This document shows positions 24,601 through 40,300 of a stretch of DNA of 64,000 bases, piece by piece. A program made the position numbers and the translations under genes. The notes below the pieces were generated by a model, which was not told the DNA's origin, ran no database searches, and saw nothing but the letters and a program-made list of their open reading frames with translations. Within the stretch, counting starts at the first letter, position 1. Every line of letters begins with the position of its first letter. Source of the DNA: Coriaria nepalensis (lineage: Eukaryota > Streptophyta > Magnoliopsida > Cucurbitales > Coriariaceae); assembly GCA_027186245.1 (NCBI GenBank), contig CP114481.1, forward strand, positions 20,429,501 to 20,493,500, written 5' to 3'.

Positions 24601-27600
24601 GCAATTAAAATGAATTCTATTTTCGCACTTCGAACTCGACTTTCGTACATAACTTGCTAATTATCATTTAAGGGCAAGTATGCGTTTGTTTTATTTGAGA
24701 TTCATGTCAATGAGTCTTTTCAAGTCACTAATGCATTTGAAAAAAATTCAAATGAATTCTATTTTTAGACTTTAAACACTACTTTCGCGGATCACTTGTT
24801 GATGACCTTTTTAAGACAAGTATGCATTTGATTTATCTTATATTTATTTCAATGAGTCTTTTCAAGACAATAAATCATTGGAAGCAATTGGAGCGAATAC
24901 TATTTTCGCATTTCAAACACGACTATCGCGCATAGCTTGCATATGATTTTTCGAAGGCAAGTATAAATTTGTTTAATCTTAGAGTCATCATCTCAATGAC
25001 TCTTTGAAAGTCACTAATTCATTTGAAAGTAATTAAAATGAATTCTATTTTCGCACTTCGAACCCGACTTTCGTACATAACTTGCTAATGATCATTTAAG
25101 GACAAGTATGCGTTTGTTTTATTTGATATTCATGTCAATGAGTCTTTTCAAGTAACTAATTTATTTGAAAAGAATTCAAATGAATTCTATTTTAACACTT
25201 CAAACACTACTTTCGCGCATCACTTCCTAATGATCTTTTTAAGACAAGTATGCATTTGATTTATCTTATATTTATTTCAATGAGTCTTTTCAATACAATA
25301 AAGCATTTGCAAGCCATTGGAGTGAATACTATTTTCGCATTTCAAACACGACTTTCGCGCATAGCTTGCATATTATTTTTTGAACGCAAGTATGAATTTG
25401 TTTTATTTTAGTGTCGTTATCTCAATGACTTTTTGAAAGTAACTAATTCATTTGAAAGCAATTAAAATGAATTCTATTTTCGCACTTCGAACTCGACTTT
25501 CGTACATAACTTGCTAATTATCATTTAAGGGCAAGTATGCGTTTGTTTTATTTGAGATTCATGTCAATGAGTCTTTTCAAGTCACTAATGCATTTGAAAA
25601 AAATTCAAATGAATTCTATTTTTACACTTTAAACACTACTTTCGCGGATCACTTGTTGATGACCTTTTTAAGACAAGTATGCATTTGATTTATCTTATAT
25701 TTATTTCAATGAGTCTTTTCAAGACAATAAATCATTTGGGAGCAATTGGAGCGAATACTATTTTCGCATTTCAAACACGACTATCGCGCATAGCTTGCAT
25801 ATGATTTTTCGAAGGCAAGTATAAATTTGTTTAATCTTAGAGTCATCATCTCAATGACTCTTCGAAAGTCACTAATTCATTTGAAAGTAATTAAAATGAA
25901 TTCTATTTTCGCACTTCGAACCCGACTTTCGTACATAACTTGCTAATGATCATTTAAGGACAAGTATGCGTTTGTTTTATTTGATATTCATGTCAATGAG
26001 TCTTTTCAAGTAACTAATTTATTTGAAAACAATTCAAATGAATTCTATTTTAACACTTCAAACACTACTGTCGCGCATCACTTCCTAATGATCTTTTTTA
26101 GACAAGTATGCATTTGATTTATCTTATATTTATTTCAATGAGTCTTTTCAATACAATAAAGCATTTGGAAGCCATTGGAGTGAATACTATTTTCGCATTT
26201 CAAACACGACTTTCGCGCATAGCTTGCATATTATTTTTTGAACGCAAGTATGAATTTGTTTTATTTTAGTGTCGTTATCTCAATGACTTTTTGAAAGTAA
26301 CTAATTCATTTGAAAGCAATTAAAATGAATTCTATTTTCGCACTTCAAACTCGACTTTCGTACATAACTTGCTAATTATCATTTAAGGGCAAGTATGCGT
26401 TTGTTTTATTTGAGATTCATGTCAATGAGTCTTTTCAAGTCACTAATGCATTTGAAAAAAATTCAAATGAATTCTATTTTTACACTTTAAACACTACTTT
26501 CGCGGATCACTTGTTGATGACCTTTTGACGACAAGTATGCATTTGATTTATCTTATATTTATTTCAATGAGTCTTTTCAAGACAATAAATCATTGGAAGC
26601 AATTGGAGCGAATACTATTTTCGCATCTCAAACACGACTATCGCACATAGCTTGCATATGATTTTTCGAATGCAAGTATGAATTCGTTTAATATTTGAGT
26701 CATCATCTCAATGACTCTTTGAAAGTCACTAATTCATTTGAACACAATTAAAATGAATTCTATTTTCGCACTTCGAACCCGACTTTCATACATAATTTGC
26801 TAATGATCATTTAAGGGCAAGTATGCGTTTGTTTTATTTGAGATTCATGTCAATGAGTCTTTTCAAGTCATTAATGCATTTGAAAAAAATTCAAATGAAT
26901 TTTATTTTTACACTTTAAACACTACTTTTGTGGATCACTTGTTGATGATCTTTTTAAGACAAGTATGCATTTGATTTATCTTATATTTATTTCAATGAGT
27001 CTTTTCAATACAATAAATCATTTGGAAGTCATTGGAGCAACTACTATTTTCGCATTTCAAACACGACTTTCGCGCATAGCTTGCATATTATTTTTTGAAC
27101 GCAAGTATGAATTTGTTTTATTTTAGTGTCATTAATTCAATGACTTTTTGAAAGTCACGAATTCATTTGAAAGCAATTAAAATGAATTCTATTTTCGCAC
27201 TTCGAACCAGACTTTCGTACATAACTTGCTAATGATCATTTAAGGGCAGTTATGCATTTGTTTTATTTGAGATTCATGTCAATGAGTCTTTTCAAGTCAC
27301 TAATGCATTTGAAAAAAATTCAAATGAATTCTACTTTTACACTTTAAACACTACTTTTGCGGATCACTTGTTGATAATCTTTTTAAGACAAGTATGCATT
27401 TGATTTATCATATATTTATTTCAATGAGTCTTTTCAAGACAATAAGTCTTTTGGAAGCCATTGGAGTGAATACTTTTTTCGCATTTCAGACACGACTTTC
27501 GCGCATAGCTTGCATATTATTTTTTGAACGCAAGTATGAATTTGTTTTATTTTAGTGTCATTAATTCAATGACTTTTTGAAAGTCACGAATTCATTTTAA

Positions 27601-30600
27601 AGCAATTAAAATGAATTCTATTTTCGCACTTCGAACCAGACTTTCGTACATAACTTGCTAATTATCATTTAAGGGCAAGTATGCATTTGTTTTATTTGAG
27701 ATTCATGTCAATGAGTCTTTTCAAGTCACTAATGCATTTGAAAAAAATTCAAATGAATTCTATTTTTACACTTTAAACACTACTTTCGCGGATCACTTGT
27801 TGATAATCTTTTTAAGACAAGTATGCATTTGATTTATCATATATTTATTTCAATGAGTCTTTTCAAGACAATAAGTCATTTGGAAGCAATTAGAGCGAAT
27901 ACTATTTACGCATTGCAAACCCTACTTTCGCGCATACCTTGCATATTATTTTTTGAACGCAAGTATGAATTTGTTTAATATTAGTGTCATCATCTCAATG
28001 ACTCTTTGAAAGTCACTAATTCATTTGAAAGCAATTAAAATGAATTCTATTTTCGCACTCCGAACCCGACTTTCGTACATAACTTGCTAATGATCATTTA
28101 AGGGCAAGTATGCATTTGTTTTATTTGAGATTCATGTCAATGAGTCTTTTCAAGTCACTAATGCATTTGAAAAAAATTCAAATGAATTCTATTTTTACAC
28201 ATTAAACACTACTTTCGCGGAGCACTTGTTGGTAATCTTTTTAAGACAAGTATGCATTTGATTTATCATATATTTATTTCGATGAGTCTTTTCGATACAA
28301 TAAATCATTTGGAAGCAATTGGAGCGAATACTATTTTCGCATTTCAAACACGACTTTCACGCATAGCTTGCATATTATTTTTTGAACTCAAGTATGAATT
28401 TGTTTTATTTTAGTGTCATTAATTGAATGACTTTTTGAAAGTCACGAATTCATTTGAAAGTAATTAAAATGAATTCTATTTTCGCACTTCGAACCCGACT
28501 TTCGTACATAACTTGCTAATGATCATTTAAGGGCAAGTATGCGTTTGTTTTATTTGAGATTCATGTCAATGAGTCTTTTCAAGACACTAATGCGTTTGAA
28601 AAAAATTCAAATGAATTCTATTTTTACATTTCAAACACTACTTTCGTGGATCACTTGTTGATGATCTTTTTAAGCCAAGTATGCATTTGATTTATCTTAT
28701 ATTTATTTCAATGAGTCTTTTCAAGACAATAAATCATTTGGGAGCAATTGGAGCGAATACTATTTTCGCATTTCAAACACGACTATCGCGCATAGCTTGC
28801 ATATGATTTTTCGAAGGCAAGTATAAATTTGTTTAATCTTAGAGTCATCATCTCAATGACTCTTTGAAAGTCACTAATTCATTTGAAAGTAATTAAAATG
28901 AATTCTATTTTCGCACTTCGAACCTGACTTTCGTACATAACTTGCTAATGATCATTTAAGGACAAGTATGCGTTTGTTTTATTTGATATTCATGTCAATG
29001 AGTCTTTTCAAGTAACTAATTTATTTGAAAACAATTCAAATGAATTCTATTTTAACACTTCAAACACTACTTTCGCGCATCACTTCCTAATGATCATTTT
29101 AAGACAAGTATGCATTTGATTTATCTTATATTTATTTCAATGAGTCTTTTCAATAGAATAAAGCATTTAGAAGCCATTGGAGTGAATACTATTTTCGCAT
29201 TTCAAACACGACTTTCGCGCATAGCTTGCATATTATTTTTTGAATGCAAGTATGAATTTGTTTTGTTTTAGTGTCGTTATCTCAATGACTTTTTGAAAGT
29301 CACTAATTCAATTGAAAGCAATTAAAATGAATTCTATTTTTGCACTTCGAACTCGACTTTCGTACATAACTTGCTAATTATCATTTAAGGGCAAGTATGC
29401 GTTTGTTTTATTTGAGATTCATGTCAATGAGTCTTTTCAAGTCACTAATTTATTTTAAAACAATTCAAATGAATTCTATTTTTACACTTCAAACACTACT
29501 TTCGCGCATCACTTGCTAATGATCTTTTTAAGACAAGTATGCATTTGATTTATCTTATTTTTATTTCAATGAGTCTTTTCAATACAATAAATCATTTGGA
29601 AGTCATTGGAGAGAATACTATTTTCGCATTTCAAACACGACTTTCGCGCATAGCTTGCATATTATTTTTCGAAGGCAAGTATGAATTTGTTTAATATTAG
29701 TGTCGTTATCTCAATGACTTTTTGAAAGTCATGAATTCATTTGAAAGCAATTAAAATGAATTCTATTTTCGCACTTCGAACTCGACTTTCGTACATAACT
29801 TGCTAATTATCATTTAAGGGCAAGTATGCGTTTGTTTTATTTGAGATTCATGTCAATGAGTCTTTTCAAGTCACTAATTTATTTTAAAACAATTCAAATG
29901 AATTCTATTTTTACACTTCAAACACTACTTTCGCGCATCACTTGCTAATGATCTTTTTAAGACAAGTATGCATTTGATTTATCTTATATTTATTTCAATG
30001 AGTCTTTTCAATACAATAAATCATTTGGAAGTCATTGGAGAGAATACTATTTTCGCATTTCAAACACGACTTTCGCGCATAGCTTGCGTATTATTTTTCG
30101 AAGGCAAGTATGAATTTGTTTAATATTAGTGTCATTAATTCAATGACTTTTTGAAAGTCACGAATTCATTTGAAAGCAATTAAAATGAATTCTATTTTCG
30201 CCCTTCGAACCCGACTTTCGTACATAACTTGCTAATGATCATATTTAAGGGCAAGTATGCGTTTGTTTTATTTGAGATTCATGTCAATGAGTCTTTTCAA
30301 GTCACAAATGCATTTGAAAAAAATTCAAATGAATTCTATTTTAACACTTCAAACACTACTTTCGCGCATCACTTGCTAATGATCTTTTTAAGACAAGTAT
30401 TCATTTGTTTTATCTTATATTCATTTCAATGAGTCTTTTCAAGACAATAAATCATTTGGAAGCCATTGGAGCGAATACTATTTTCGCATTTCAAACACGA
30501 CTTTCGCGCATAGCTTGCATATTATTTTTTGAACGCAAGTATGAATTTGTTTTATTTTAGTGTCATTATCTCAATGACTTTTTGAAAGTCACTAATTCAT

Positions 30601-31390
30601 TTGAAAGCAATTAAAATGAATTCTATTTTCGCACTTCGAACTCGACTTTCGTACATAACTTGCTAATTATCATTTAAGGGCAAGTATGCGTTAGTTTTTT
30701 TTGAGATTCATGTCAATGAGTCTTTTCAAGTAACTAATGCATTTGAAAAAAATTCAAATGAATTCTATTTTTACACTTTAAACACTACTTTCGTGCATCA
30801 CTTGTTGATGATCTTTTTAAGACATGTATGCGTTTGATTTATCATATATTTATTTCAATGAGTCTTTTCAAGACAATAAATCATTTGGAAGTAATTGGAG
30901 CGAATACTATTTTCGCATTCCAAACACGACTTTCGCGCATAGCTTGCATATGAATTTTTGAAGGCAAGTATGAATTTGTTTAATCTTAGAGTCATCATCT
31001 CAATGACTCTTTGAAAGTCACTAATTCATTTGAAACCAATGAAAATGAATTCTATTTTCGCACTTCGAACCCGACATTCGTACAGAACTTGCTAATGATC
31101 ATTTAAGGACAAGTATGCGTTTGTTTTATTTGATATTCATGTCAATGAGTCTTTTCAAGTCACTAATTTATTTGAAAACAATTCAAATGAATTCTATTTT
31201 AACACTTCAAACACTACTTCCGCGCATCACTTGCTAATGATCTTTTTAAGACAAGTATTCATTTGTTTTATCTTATATTCATTTCAATGAGTCTTTTCAA
31301 GACAATAAATCATTTGGAAGCTATTGGAGCGAATACTATTTTCGCATTTCAAACACGACTTTCGCGCATAGCTTGCATATTATTTTTTGA
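21641..31390 (+). repeat. Array domain 3: mixed types and 2-unit HOR
   Basis: A types 1, 2 and hybrids alternate. A segment with GACTTTCATACATAATTTG at 22,921 recurs at 26,780 (offset 3,859, about 9 units), followed in both places by the same series of markers: CAGTTATGC, GTGAATACTTTTTTCGC, and a TTTACGCATTGCAAACCC form of A. Between these copies lies an 858-bp HOR. Near 29.3-30.2 kb two adjacent units share TATTTTAAAACAATTC exactly 429 bp apart. A +2-bp insertion (ATCATATTTAAGG) marks the unit at about 30,240. No non-repeat sequence is present. Confidence 0.85.
24170..26598 (+). repeat. 858-bp (2-unit) HOR, about three copies
   Basis: Unit pairs starting at 24,027 (its first A subunit differs), 24,884 and 25,742 alternate the same two unit types. 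Marker GTGTCGTTATCTC occurs near 24,555, 25,411 and 26,269, and the CTTCCTAATG form of C near 24,367, 25,225 and 26,084. Type 2 A with TATAAATTTG occurs in the copies at 24,884 and 25,742. The -1 deletions (ATCATTGGAAGC) near 24,880 and 26,593 fall just before pair starts. This is a second hierarchical level, six 143-bp subunits per period. Confidence 0.85.
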
Positions 31391-34300
31391 ACGCAGGTAT
31401 GAATTTGTTTTATTTTAGAGTCATCATCTCAATGACTCTTTGAAAGTCAGTAATTCATTTGAACACAATTAAAATGAATTATATTTTCCCACTTCGAACC
31501 CGACTTTCGTACATAACTTGCTAATGATCATTTAAGGGCAAGTATGCGTTTGTTTTATTTGAGATTCATGTCAATGAGTCTTTCAAGTCACTAATGCATT
31601 TGAAAAAAATTCAAATGAATTCAATTTTTACACTTTAAACACTACTTTCGCGGATCACTTGTTGATGCTCTTTTTAAGACAAGTATGCATTTGATTTATC
31701 CTATATTTATTTCAATGAGTCTTTTCAATACAATAAATCATTTGGAAGCCATTGGAGCGAATACTATTTTCGCATTTCAAACACGACTTTCGCGCATAGC
31801 TTGCGTATTATTTTTTGAACGCAAGTATGAATTTGTTTTATTTTAGTGTCATTATCTCAATGACTCTTTGAAAGTCACTAATTCATTTGAAAGCAATTAA
31901 AATGAATTCTATTTTCACACTTCGAACCCGACTTTCGTACGTGACTTGCTAATTATCATTTAAGGGCAAGTATGCGTTTGTTTTATTTGAGATTCATGTC
32001 AATGAGTCTTTTCAAGTCACTAATGCATTTGAAAAAAATTCAAATGAATTCTATTTTTACACTTTAAACACTACTTTCGCGGATCACTTGTTGATGCTCT
32101 TTTTAATACAAGCATGCATTTGATTTATCTTATATTTATTTCAATGAGTCTTTTCAAGACAATAAATCATTTGGAAGTAATTGGAGCGAATACTATTTTC
32201 GCATTTCAAACACGACTTTCGCGCATAGCTTGCATATGATTTTTTGAAGGCAAGTATGAATTTGTTTAATCTTAGAGTCATCATCTCAATGACTCTTTGA
32301 AAGTCACTAATTCATATGAACACAATTAAAATGAATTCTATTTTCACACTTCGAACCCGACTTTCGTACATAACCTGCTAATCATGATTTAAGGGCAAGT
32401 ATGCGTTTGTTTTATTTGAGATTCATGTCAACGAGTCTTTTCAAGTCACTAATGCATTTGAAAAAAATTCAAATGAATTCAATTTTTACATTTTAAACAC
32501 TACTTTCGAGGATCACTTGTTGATGCCCTTTTTAAGACAAGTATGCATTTGATTTATCTTATATTTATTTCAATGAGTCTTTTCAATACAATGAATCATT
32601 TGGAAGCCATTGGAGCGAATACTATTTTCGCATTTCAAACACGACTTTCGCGCATAGCTTGCGTATTATTTTTTGAACGCAAGTATGAATTTGTTTTATT
32701 TTAGTGTCATTATGTCAACGACTTTTTGAAAGTCAGTAATTCATTTGAACACAATTAAAATGAATTATATTTTCCCACTTCGAACCCGACTTTCGTACGT
32801 AACTTGCTAATGATCATTTAAGGGCAAGTATGCGTTTGTTTTATTTGAGATTCATGTCAATGAGTCTTTTCAAGTCACTAATGCATTTGAAAAAAATTCA
32901 AATGAATTCAATTTTTACACTTTAAACACTACTTTCGTGGATCACTTGTTGATGATCTTTTTAAGACAAGTTTGCATTTGATTTATCTTATATTTATTTC
33001 AATGAGCCTTTTCAAGACAATAAATCCTTTGGAAGCAATTGGAGCGAATACTATTTTCGCATTTCAAACACGACTTTCGCGCATAGCTTGCATATGATTT
33101 TTTGAAGGCAAGTATGAATTTGTTTAATCTTAGAGTCATCATCTCAATGACTCTTTGAAAGTCAGTAATTCATTTGAACACAATTAAAATGAATTATATT
33201 TTCCCACTTCGAACCCGACTTTCGTACATAACTTGCTAATGATCATTTAAGGGCAAGTATGCGTTTGTTTTATTTGAGATTCATGTCAATGAGTCTTTTC
33301 AAGTCACTAATGCATTTGAAAAAAATTCAAATGAATTCAATTTTTACACTTTAAACACTACTTTCGTGGATCACTTGTTGATGATCTTTTTACGACAAGT
33401 TTGCATTTGATTTATCTTACATTTATTTCAATGAGTCTTTTCAAGACAATAAATCATTTGGAAGCAATTGGAGCGAATACTATTTTCGCATTTCAAACAC
33501 GACTTTCGCGCATAGCTTGCATCTGATTTTTTGAAGGCAAGTATGAATTTGTTTAATCTTAGAGTCATCATCTCAATGACTCTTTGAAAGTCAGTAATTC
33601 ATTTGAACACAATTAAAATGAATTATATTTTCCCACTTCGAACCCGACTTTCGTACGTGACTTGCTAATTATCATTTAAGGGCAAGTATGCGTTTGTTTT
33701 ATTTGAGATTCATGTCAATGAGTCTTTTCAAGTCACTAATGCATTTGAAAAAAATTCAAATGAATTCTATTTTTACACTTTAAACACTACTTTCGCGGAT
33801 CACTTGTTGATGCTCTTTTTAAGACAAGTATGCATTTGATTTATCCTATATTTATTTCAATGAGTCTTTTCAATACAATAAATCATTTGGAAGCCATTGG
33901 AGCGAATACTATTTTCGCATTTCAAACACGACTTTCGCGCATAGCTTGCGTATTATTTTTTGAACGCAAGTATGAATTTGTTTTATTTTAGTGTCATTAT
34001 CTCAATGACTCTTTGAAAGTCACTAATTCATTTGAAAGCAATTAAAATGAATTCTATTTTCACACTTCGAACCCGACTTTCGTACGTGACTTGCTAATTA
34101 TCATTTAAGGGCAAGTATGCGTTTGTTTTATTTGAGATTCATGTCAATGAGTCTTTTCAAGTCACTAATGCATTTGAAAAAAATTCAAATGAATTCTATT
34201 TTTACACTTTAAACACTACTTTCGCGGATCACTTGTTGATGCTCTTTTTAATACAAGCATGCATTTGATTTATCTTATATTTATTTCAATGAGTCTTTTC

Positions 34301-37300
34301 AAGACAATAAATCATTTGGAAGTAATTGGAGCGAATACTATTTTCGCATTTCAAACACGACTTTCGCGCATAGCTTGCATATGATTTTTTGAAGGCAAGT
34401 ATGAATTTGTTTAATCTTAGAGTCATCATCTCAATGACTCTTTGAAAGTCACTAATTCATATGAACACAATTAAAATGAATTCTATTTTCACACTTCGAA
34501 CCCGACTTTCGTACATAACCTGCTAATCATGATTTAAGGGCAAGAATGCGTTTGTTTTATTTGAGATTCATGTCAACGAGTCTTTTCAAGTCACTAATGC
34601 ATTTGAAAAAAATTCAAATGAATTCAATTTTTACATTTTAAACACTACTTTCGAGGATCACTTGTTGATGCCCTTTTTAAGACAAGTATGCATTTGATTT
34701 ATCTTATATTTATTTCAATGAGTCTTTTCAATACAATGAATCATTTGGAAGCCATTGGAGCGAATACTATTTTCGCATTTCAAACACGACTTTCGCGCAT
34801 AGCTTGCGTATTATTTTTTGAACGCAAGTATGAATTTGTTTTATTTTAGTGTCATTATGTCAACGACTTTTTGAAAGTCAGTAATTCATTTGAACACAAT
34901 TAAAATGAATTATATTTTCCCACTTCGAACCCGACTTTCGTACGTAACTTGCTAATGATCATTTAAGGGCAAGTATGCGTTTGTTTTATTTGAGATTCAT
35001 GTCAATGAGTCTTTTCAAGTCACTAATGCATTTGAAAAAAAATTCAAATGAATTCAATTTTTACACTTTAAACACTACTTTCGTGGATCACTTGTTGATG
35101 ATCTTTTTAAGACAAGTTTGCATTTGATTTATCTTATATTTATTTCAATGAGCCTTTTCAAGACAATAAATCCTTTGGAAGCAATTGGAGCGAATACTAT
35201 TTTCGCATTTCAAACACGACTTTCGCGCATAGCTTGCATATGATTTTTTGAAGGCAAGTATGAATTTGTTTAATCCTAGAGTCATCATCTCAATGACTCT
35301 TTGAAAGTCAGTAATTCATTTGAACACAATTAAAATGAATTATATTTTCCCACTTCGAACCCGACTTTCGTACATAACTTGCTAATGATCATTTAAGGGC
35401 AAGTATGCGTTTGTTTTATTTGAGATTCATGTCAATGAGTCTTTCAAGTCACTAATGCATTTGAAAAAAATTCAAATGAATTCAATTTTTACACTTTAAA
35501 CACTACTTTCGCGGATCACTTGTTGATGCTCTTTTTAAGACAAGCATGCATTTGATTTATCTTATATTTATTTCAATGAGTCTTTTCAATACAATGAATC
35601 ATTTGGAAGCCATTGGAGCGATTACTATTTTCGCATTTCAAACACGACTTTCGCGCATAGCTTGCGTATTATTTTTTGAACGCAAGTATGAATTTGTTTT
35701 ATTTTAGTGTCATTATGTCAACGACTTTTTGAAAGTCAGTAATTCATTTGAACACAATTAAAATGAATTCTATTTTCCCACTTCGAACCCGACTTTCGTA
35801 CATAACATGCTAATGATCATTTAAGGGCAAGTATGCGTTTGTTTTATTTGAGATTCATGTTAATGAGTCTTTTCAAGTCACTAATGCGTTTGAAAAAAAT
35901 TAAACTGAATTCTAGTTTTACACTTTAAACACTACATTCGCGGATCACTTGTTGATGCACTTTTTAAGACAAGTATGCATTTGATTTATCATATATTTAT
36001 TTCAATGAGTCTTTTCAAGACAGTAAATCATTTGGAAGTAATTGGAGCGAACACTATTTTTGCATTTCAAACACGACTATCGCGCATAGCTTGCATATGA
36101 TTTTTCGAAGGCAAGTATTAATTTGTTTAATCTTAGAGTCATCATCTCAATGACTCTTTGAAAGTCACTAATTCATTTGAAAGCAATTAAAATGAATTCT
36201 ATTTTCGCACTTCGAACTCGATTTTCGTACATAACTTGCTAATTATCATTTAAGGGCAAGTATGCGTTTGTTTTATTTGAGATTCATGTCAATGAGTCTT
36301 TTCATGTCACTAATGCATTTGAAAAAAATTCAAATGAATTCTATTTTTACACTTTAAACACTACTTTCGCGGATCACTTGTTGATGCTCTTTTTAAGACA
36401 AGTATGCATTTGATTTATCTTATATTTATTTCAATGAGTCTTTTCAATACAATAAATCATTTGGAAGCCATTGGAGCGAATACTATTTTCACATTTCAAA
36501 CACGACTTTCGCGCATAGCTTGCGTATTATTTTTTGAACGCAAGTATGAATTTGTTTTATTTTAGTGTCATTATCTCAATGACTCTTTGAAAGTCATTAA
36601 TTCATTTGAAAGCAATTAAAATGAATTCTATTTTCGCACTTCGAACTCGACTTTCGTACATAACTTGCTAATTATCATTTAAGGGCAAGTATGCGTTTGT
36701 TTTATTTGAGATTCATGTCAATGAGTCTTTTCAAGTCACTAATGCATTTGAAAAAAATTCAAATGAATTCTATTTTTACACTTTAAACACTACTTTCGCG
36801 GATCACTTGTTGATGCTCTTTTTAATACAAGCATGCATTTGATTTATCTTATATTTATTTCAATGAGTCTTTTCAAGACAATAAATCATTTGGAAGTAAT
36901 TGGAGCGAATACTATTTTCGCATTTCAAACACGACTTTCGCGCATAGCTTGCATATGATTTTTTGAAGGCAAGTATGAATTTGTTTAATCTTAGAGTCAT
37001 CATCTCAATGACTCTTTGAAAGTCACTAATTCATATGAACACAATTAAAATGAATTCTATTTTCACACTTTGAACCCGACTTTCGTACATAACTTGCTAA
37101 TCATGATTTAAGGGCAAGTATGCGTTTGTTTTATTTGAGATTCATGTCAATGAGTCTTTTCAAGTCACTAATGCATTTGAAAAAAATTCAAATGAATTCA
37201 ATTTTTACACTTTAAACACTACTTTCGTGGATCACTTGTTGATGATCTTTTTACGACAAGTTTGCATTTGATTTATCTTACATTTATTTCAATGAGTCTT

Positions 37301-40300
37301 TTCAAGACAATAAATCATTTGGAAGCAATTGGAGCGAATACTATTTTCGCATTTCAAACACGACTTTCGCGCATAGCTTGCATCTGATTTTTTGAAGGCA
37401 AGTATGAATTTGTTTAATCTTAGAGTCATCATCTCAATGACTCTTTGAAAGTCAGTAATTCATTTGAACACAATTAAAATGAATTATAATTTCCCACTTC
37501 GAACCCGACTTTCGTACATAACTTGCTAATGATCATTTAAGGGCAAGTATGCGTTTGTTTTATTTGAGATTCACATCAATGAGTCTTTTCAAGTCACTAA
37601 TGCATTTGAAAAAAATTCAAATGAATTCAATTTTTACACTTTAAACACTACTTTCGCGGATCACTTGTTGACGCTCTTTTTAAGACAAGTATGCATTTGA
37701 TTTATCATATATTTATTTCAATGAGTCTTTTCAGGACACGAAGTCATTCGGAAACAATTGGAGCGAATACTATTTTCGCATTTCAAACACGACTTTCGCG
37801 CATAGCTTGCATATTATTTTTTGAAGGCAAGTATGAATATTTTTAATCTTAGAGTCATCATCTCAATGACTGTTTGAAAGTCACTAATTCATATGAACAC
37901 AATTAAAATGAATTCTATTTTCGCACTTCGAACTCGACTTTCGTACATAACTTGCTAATGATCATTTAAGGGCAAGTATGCATTTGTTTTATTTGAGATG
38001 CATGTCAATGAGTCTTTTCAGGTCACTAATGCGTTTGAAAAAAATTAAACTGAATTCTAGTTTTACACTTTAAACACTACTTTCGTGGATCACTTGTTGA
38101 TGATCTTTTTAAGACAAGTATGCATTTGATTTATCATATATTTATTTCAATGAGTCTTTTCAAGACAATAAATCATTTGGAAGTAATGGGAGGGAAAACT
38201 ATTTTCGCATTTCAAACACGACTTTCGCGCATAGCTTGCATATGAATTTTTGAAGGCAAGTATTAATTTGTTTAATCTTAGAGTCATAATCTCAATGACT
38301 CTTTGAAAGTCACTAATTCATTTGAAAGCAGTTAAAATGAATTCTATTTTCGCACTTCGAACTCGACTTTCGTACATAACTTGCTAATTATCATTTAAGG
38401 GCACGTATGCGTTTGTTTTATTTGAGATTCATGTCAATGAGTCTTTTTATGTCACTAATGCATTTGAAAAAAATTCAAATGAATTCTATTTTTACACTTT
38501 AAACACTACTTTCGCGGATCACTTGTTGATGCTCTTTTTAAGACAAGTATGCATTTGATTTATCTTATATTTATTTCAATGAGTCTTTTCAATACAATAA
38601 ATCATTTTGAAGCCATTGGAGCGAATACTATTTTCGTATTTCAAACACGACTTTCGCGCATAGCTCGCATATTATTTTTTGAACGCAAGTATGAATTTGT
38701 TTTATTTTAGTGTCATTATCTCAATGACTTTTTGAAAGTCACTAATTCATTTGAAAGCAATTAAAATGAATTCGATTTTCGCACTTCGAACTCGACTTTC
38801 GTACATAACTTGCTAATTATCATTTAAGGGCAAGTATGCATTTGTTTTATTTGAGATTCATGTCAATGAGTCTTTTTATGTCACTAATGCATTTGAAAAA
38901 AATTCAAATGAATTCTATTTTTACACTTTAAACACTACTTTCGCGGATCACTTGTTGATGCTCTTTTTAAGACAAGTATGCATTTGATTTATCTTATATT
39001 TATTTCAATGAGTCTTTTCAAGACAATAAATCATTTGGAAGTAATGGGAGGGAAAACTATTTTCGCATTTCAAACACGACTTTCGCGCATAGCTTGCATA
39101 TGAATTTTTGAAGGCAAGTATTAATTTGTTTAATCTTAGAGTCATAATCTCAATGACTCTTTGAAAGTCACTAATTCATTTGAAAGCAGTTAAAATGAAT
39201 TCTATTTTCGCACTTCGAACTCGACTTTCGTACATAACTTGCTAATTATCATTTAAGGGCACGTATGCGTTTGTTTTATTTGAGATTCATGTCAATGAGT
39301 CTTTTTATGTCACTAATGCATTTGAAAAAAATTCAAATGAATTCTATTTTTACACTTTAAACACTACTTTCGCGGATCACTTGTTGATGCTCTTTTTAAG
39401 ACAAGTATGCATTTGATTTATCTTATATTTATTTCAATGAGTCTTTTCAATACAATAAATCATTTTGAAGCCATTGGAGCGAATACTATTTTCGTATTTC
39501 AAACACGACTTTCGCGCATAGCTCGCATATTATTTTTTGAACGCAAGTATGAATTTGTTTTATTTTAGTGTCATTATCTCAATGACTTTTTGAAAGTCAC
39601 TAATTCATTTGAAAGCAATTAAAATGAATTCGATTTTCGCACTTCGAACTCGACTTTCGTACATAACTTGCTAATTATCATTTAAGGGCAAGTATGCATT
39701 TGTTTTATTTGAGATTCATGTCAATGAGTCTTTTCAGGTCACTAATGCATTTAAAAAAAATTCAAATGAATTCAATTTTTACACTTTAAACACTACTTTC
39801 GTGGATCACTTGTTGATCCTCTTTTTAAGACAAGTATGCATTTGATTTATCTAATATTTATTTCGATGAGTCTTTTCAGGACACGAAGTCATTCGGAAAC
39901 AATTGGAGCGAATACTATTTTCGCATTTCAAACACGACTTTCGCGCATAGCTTGCATATGATTTTTTGAAGGCAAGTATGAATTTGTTTAATCTTAGAGT
40001 CATCATCTCAATGACTCTTTGAAAGTCACTAATTCATTTGAACACAATTAAAATGAATTCTATTTTCGCACTTCAAACTCGACTTTTGTACATAACTTGC
40101 TAATGATCATTTAAGGGCAAGTATGCGTTTGTTTTATTTGAGATTCATATCAATAAGTCTTTTCAAGTCACTAATGCATTTGAAAAAAATTCAAATGAAT
40201 TCAATTTTTACACTTTAAACACTACTTTCACGGATCACTTGTTGATGCTCTTTTTAAGACAAGCATGCATTTGATTTATCTTATATTTATTTCAATGAGT

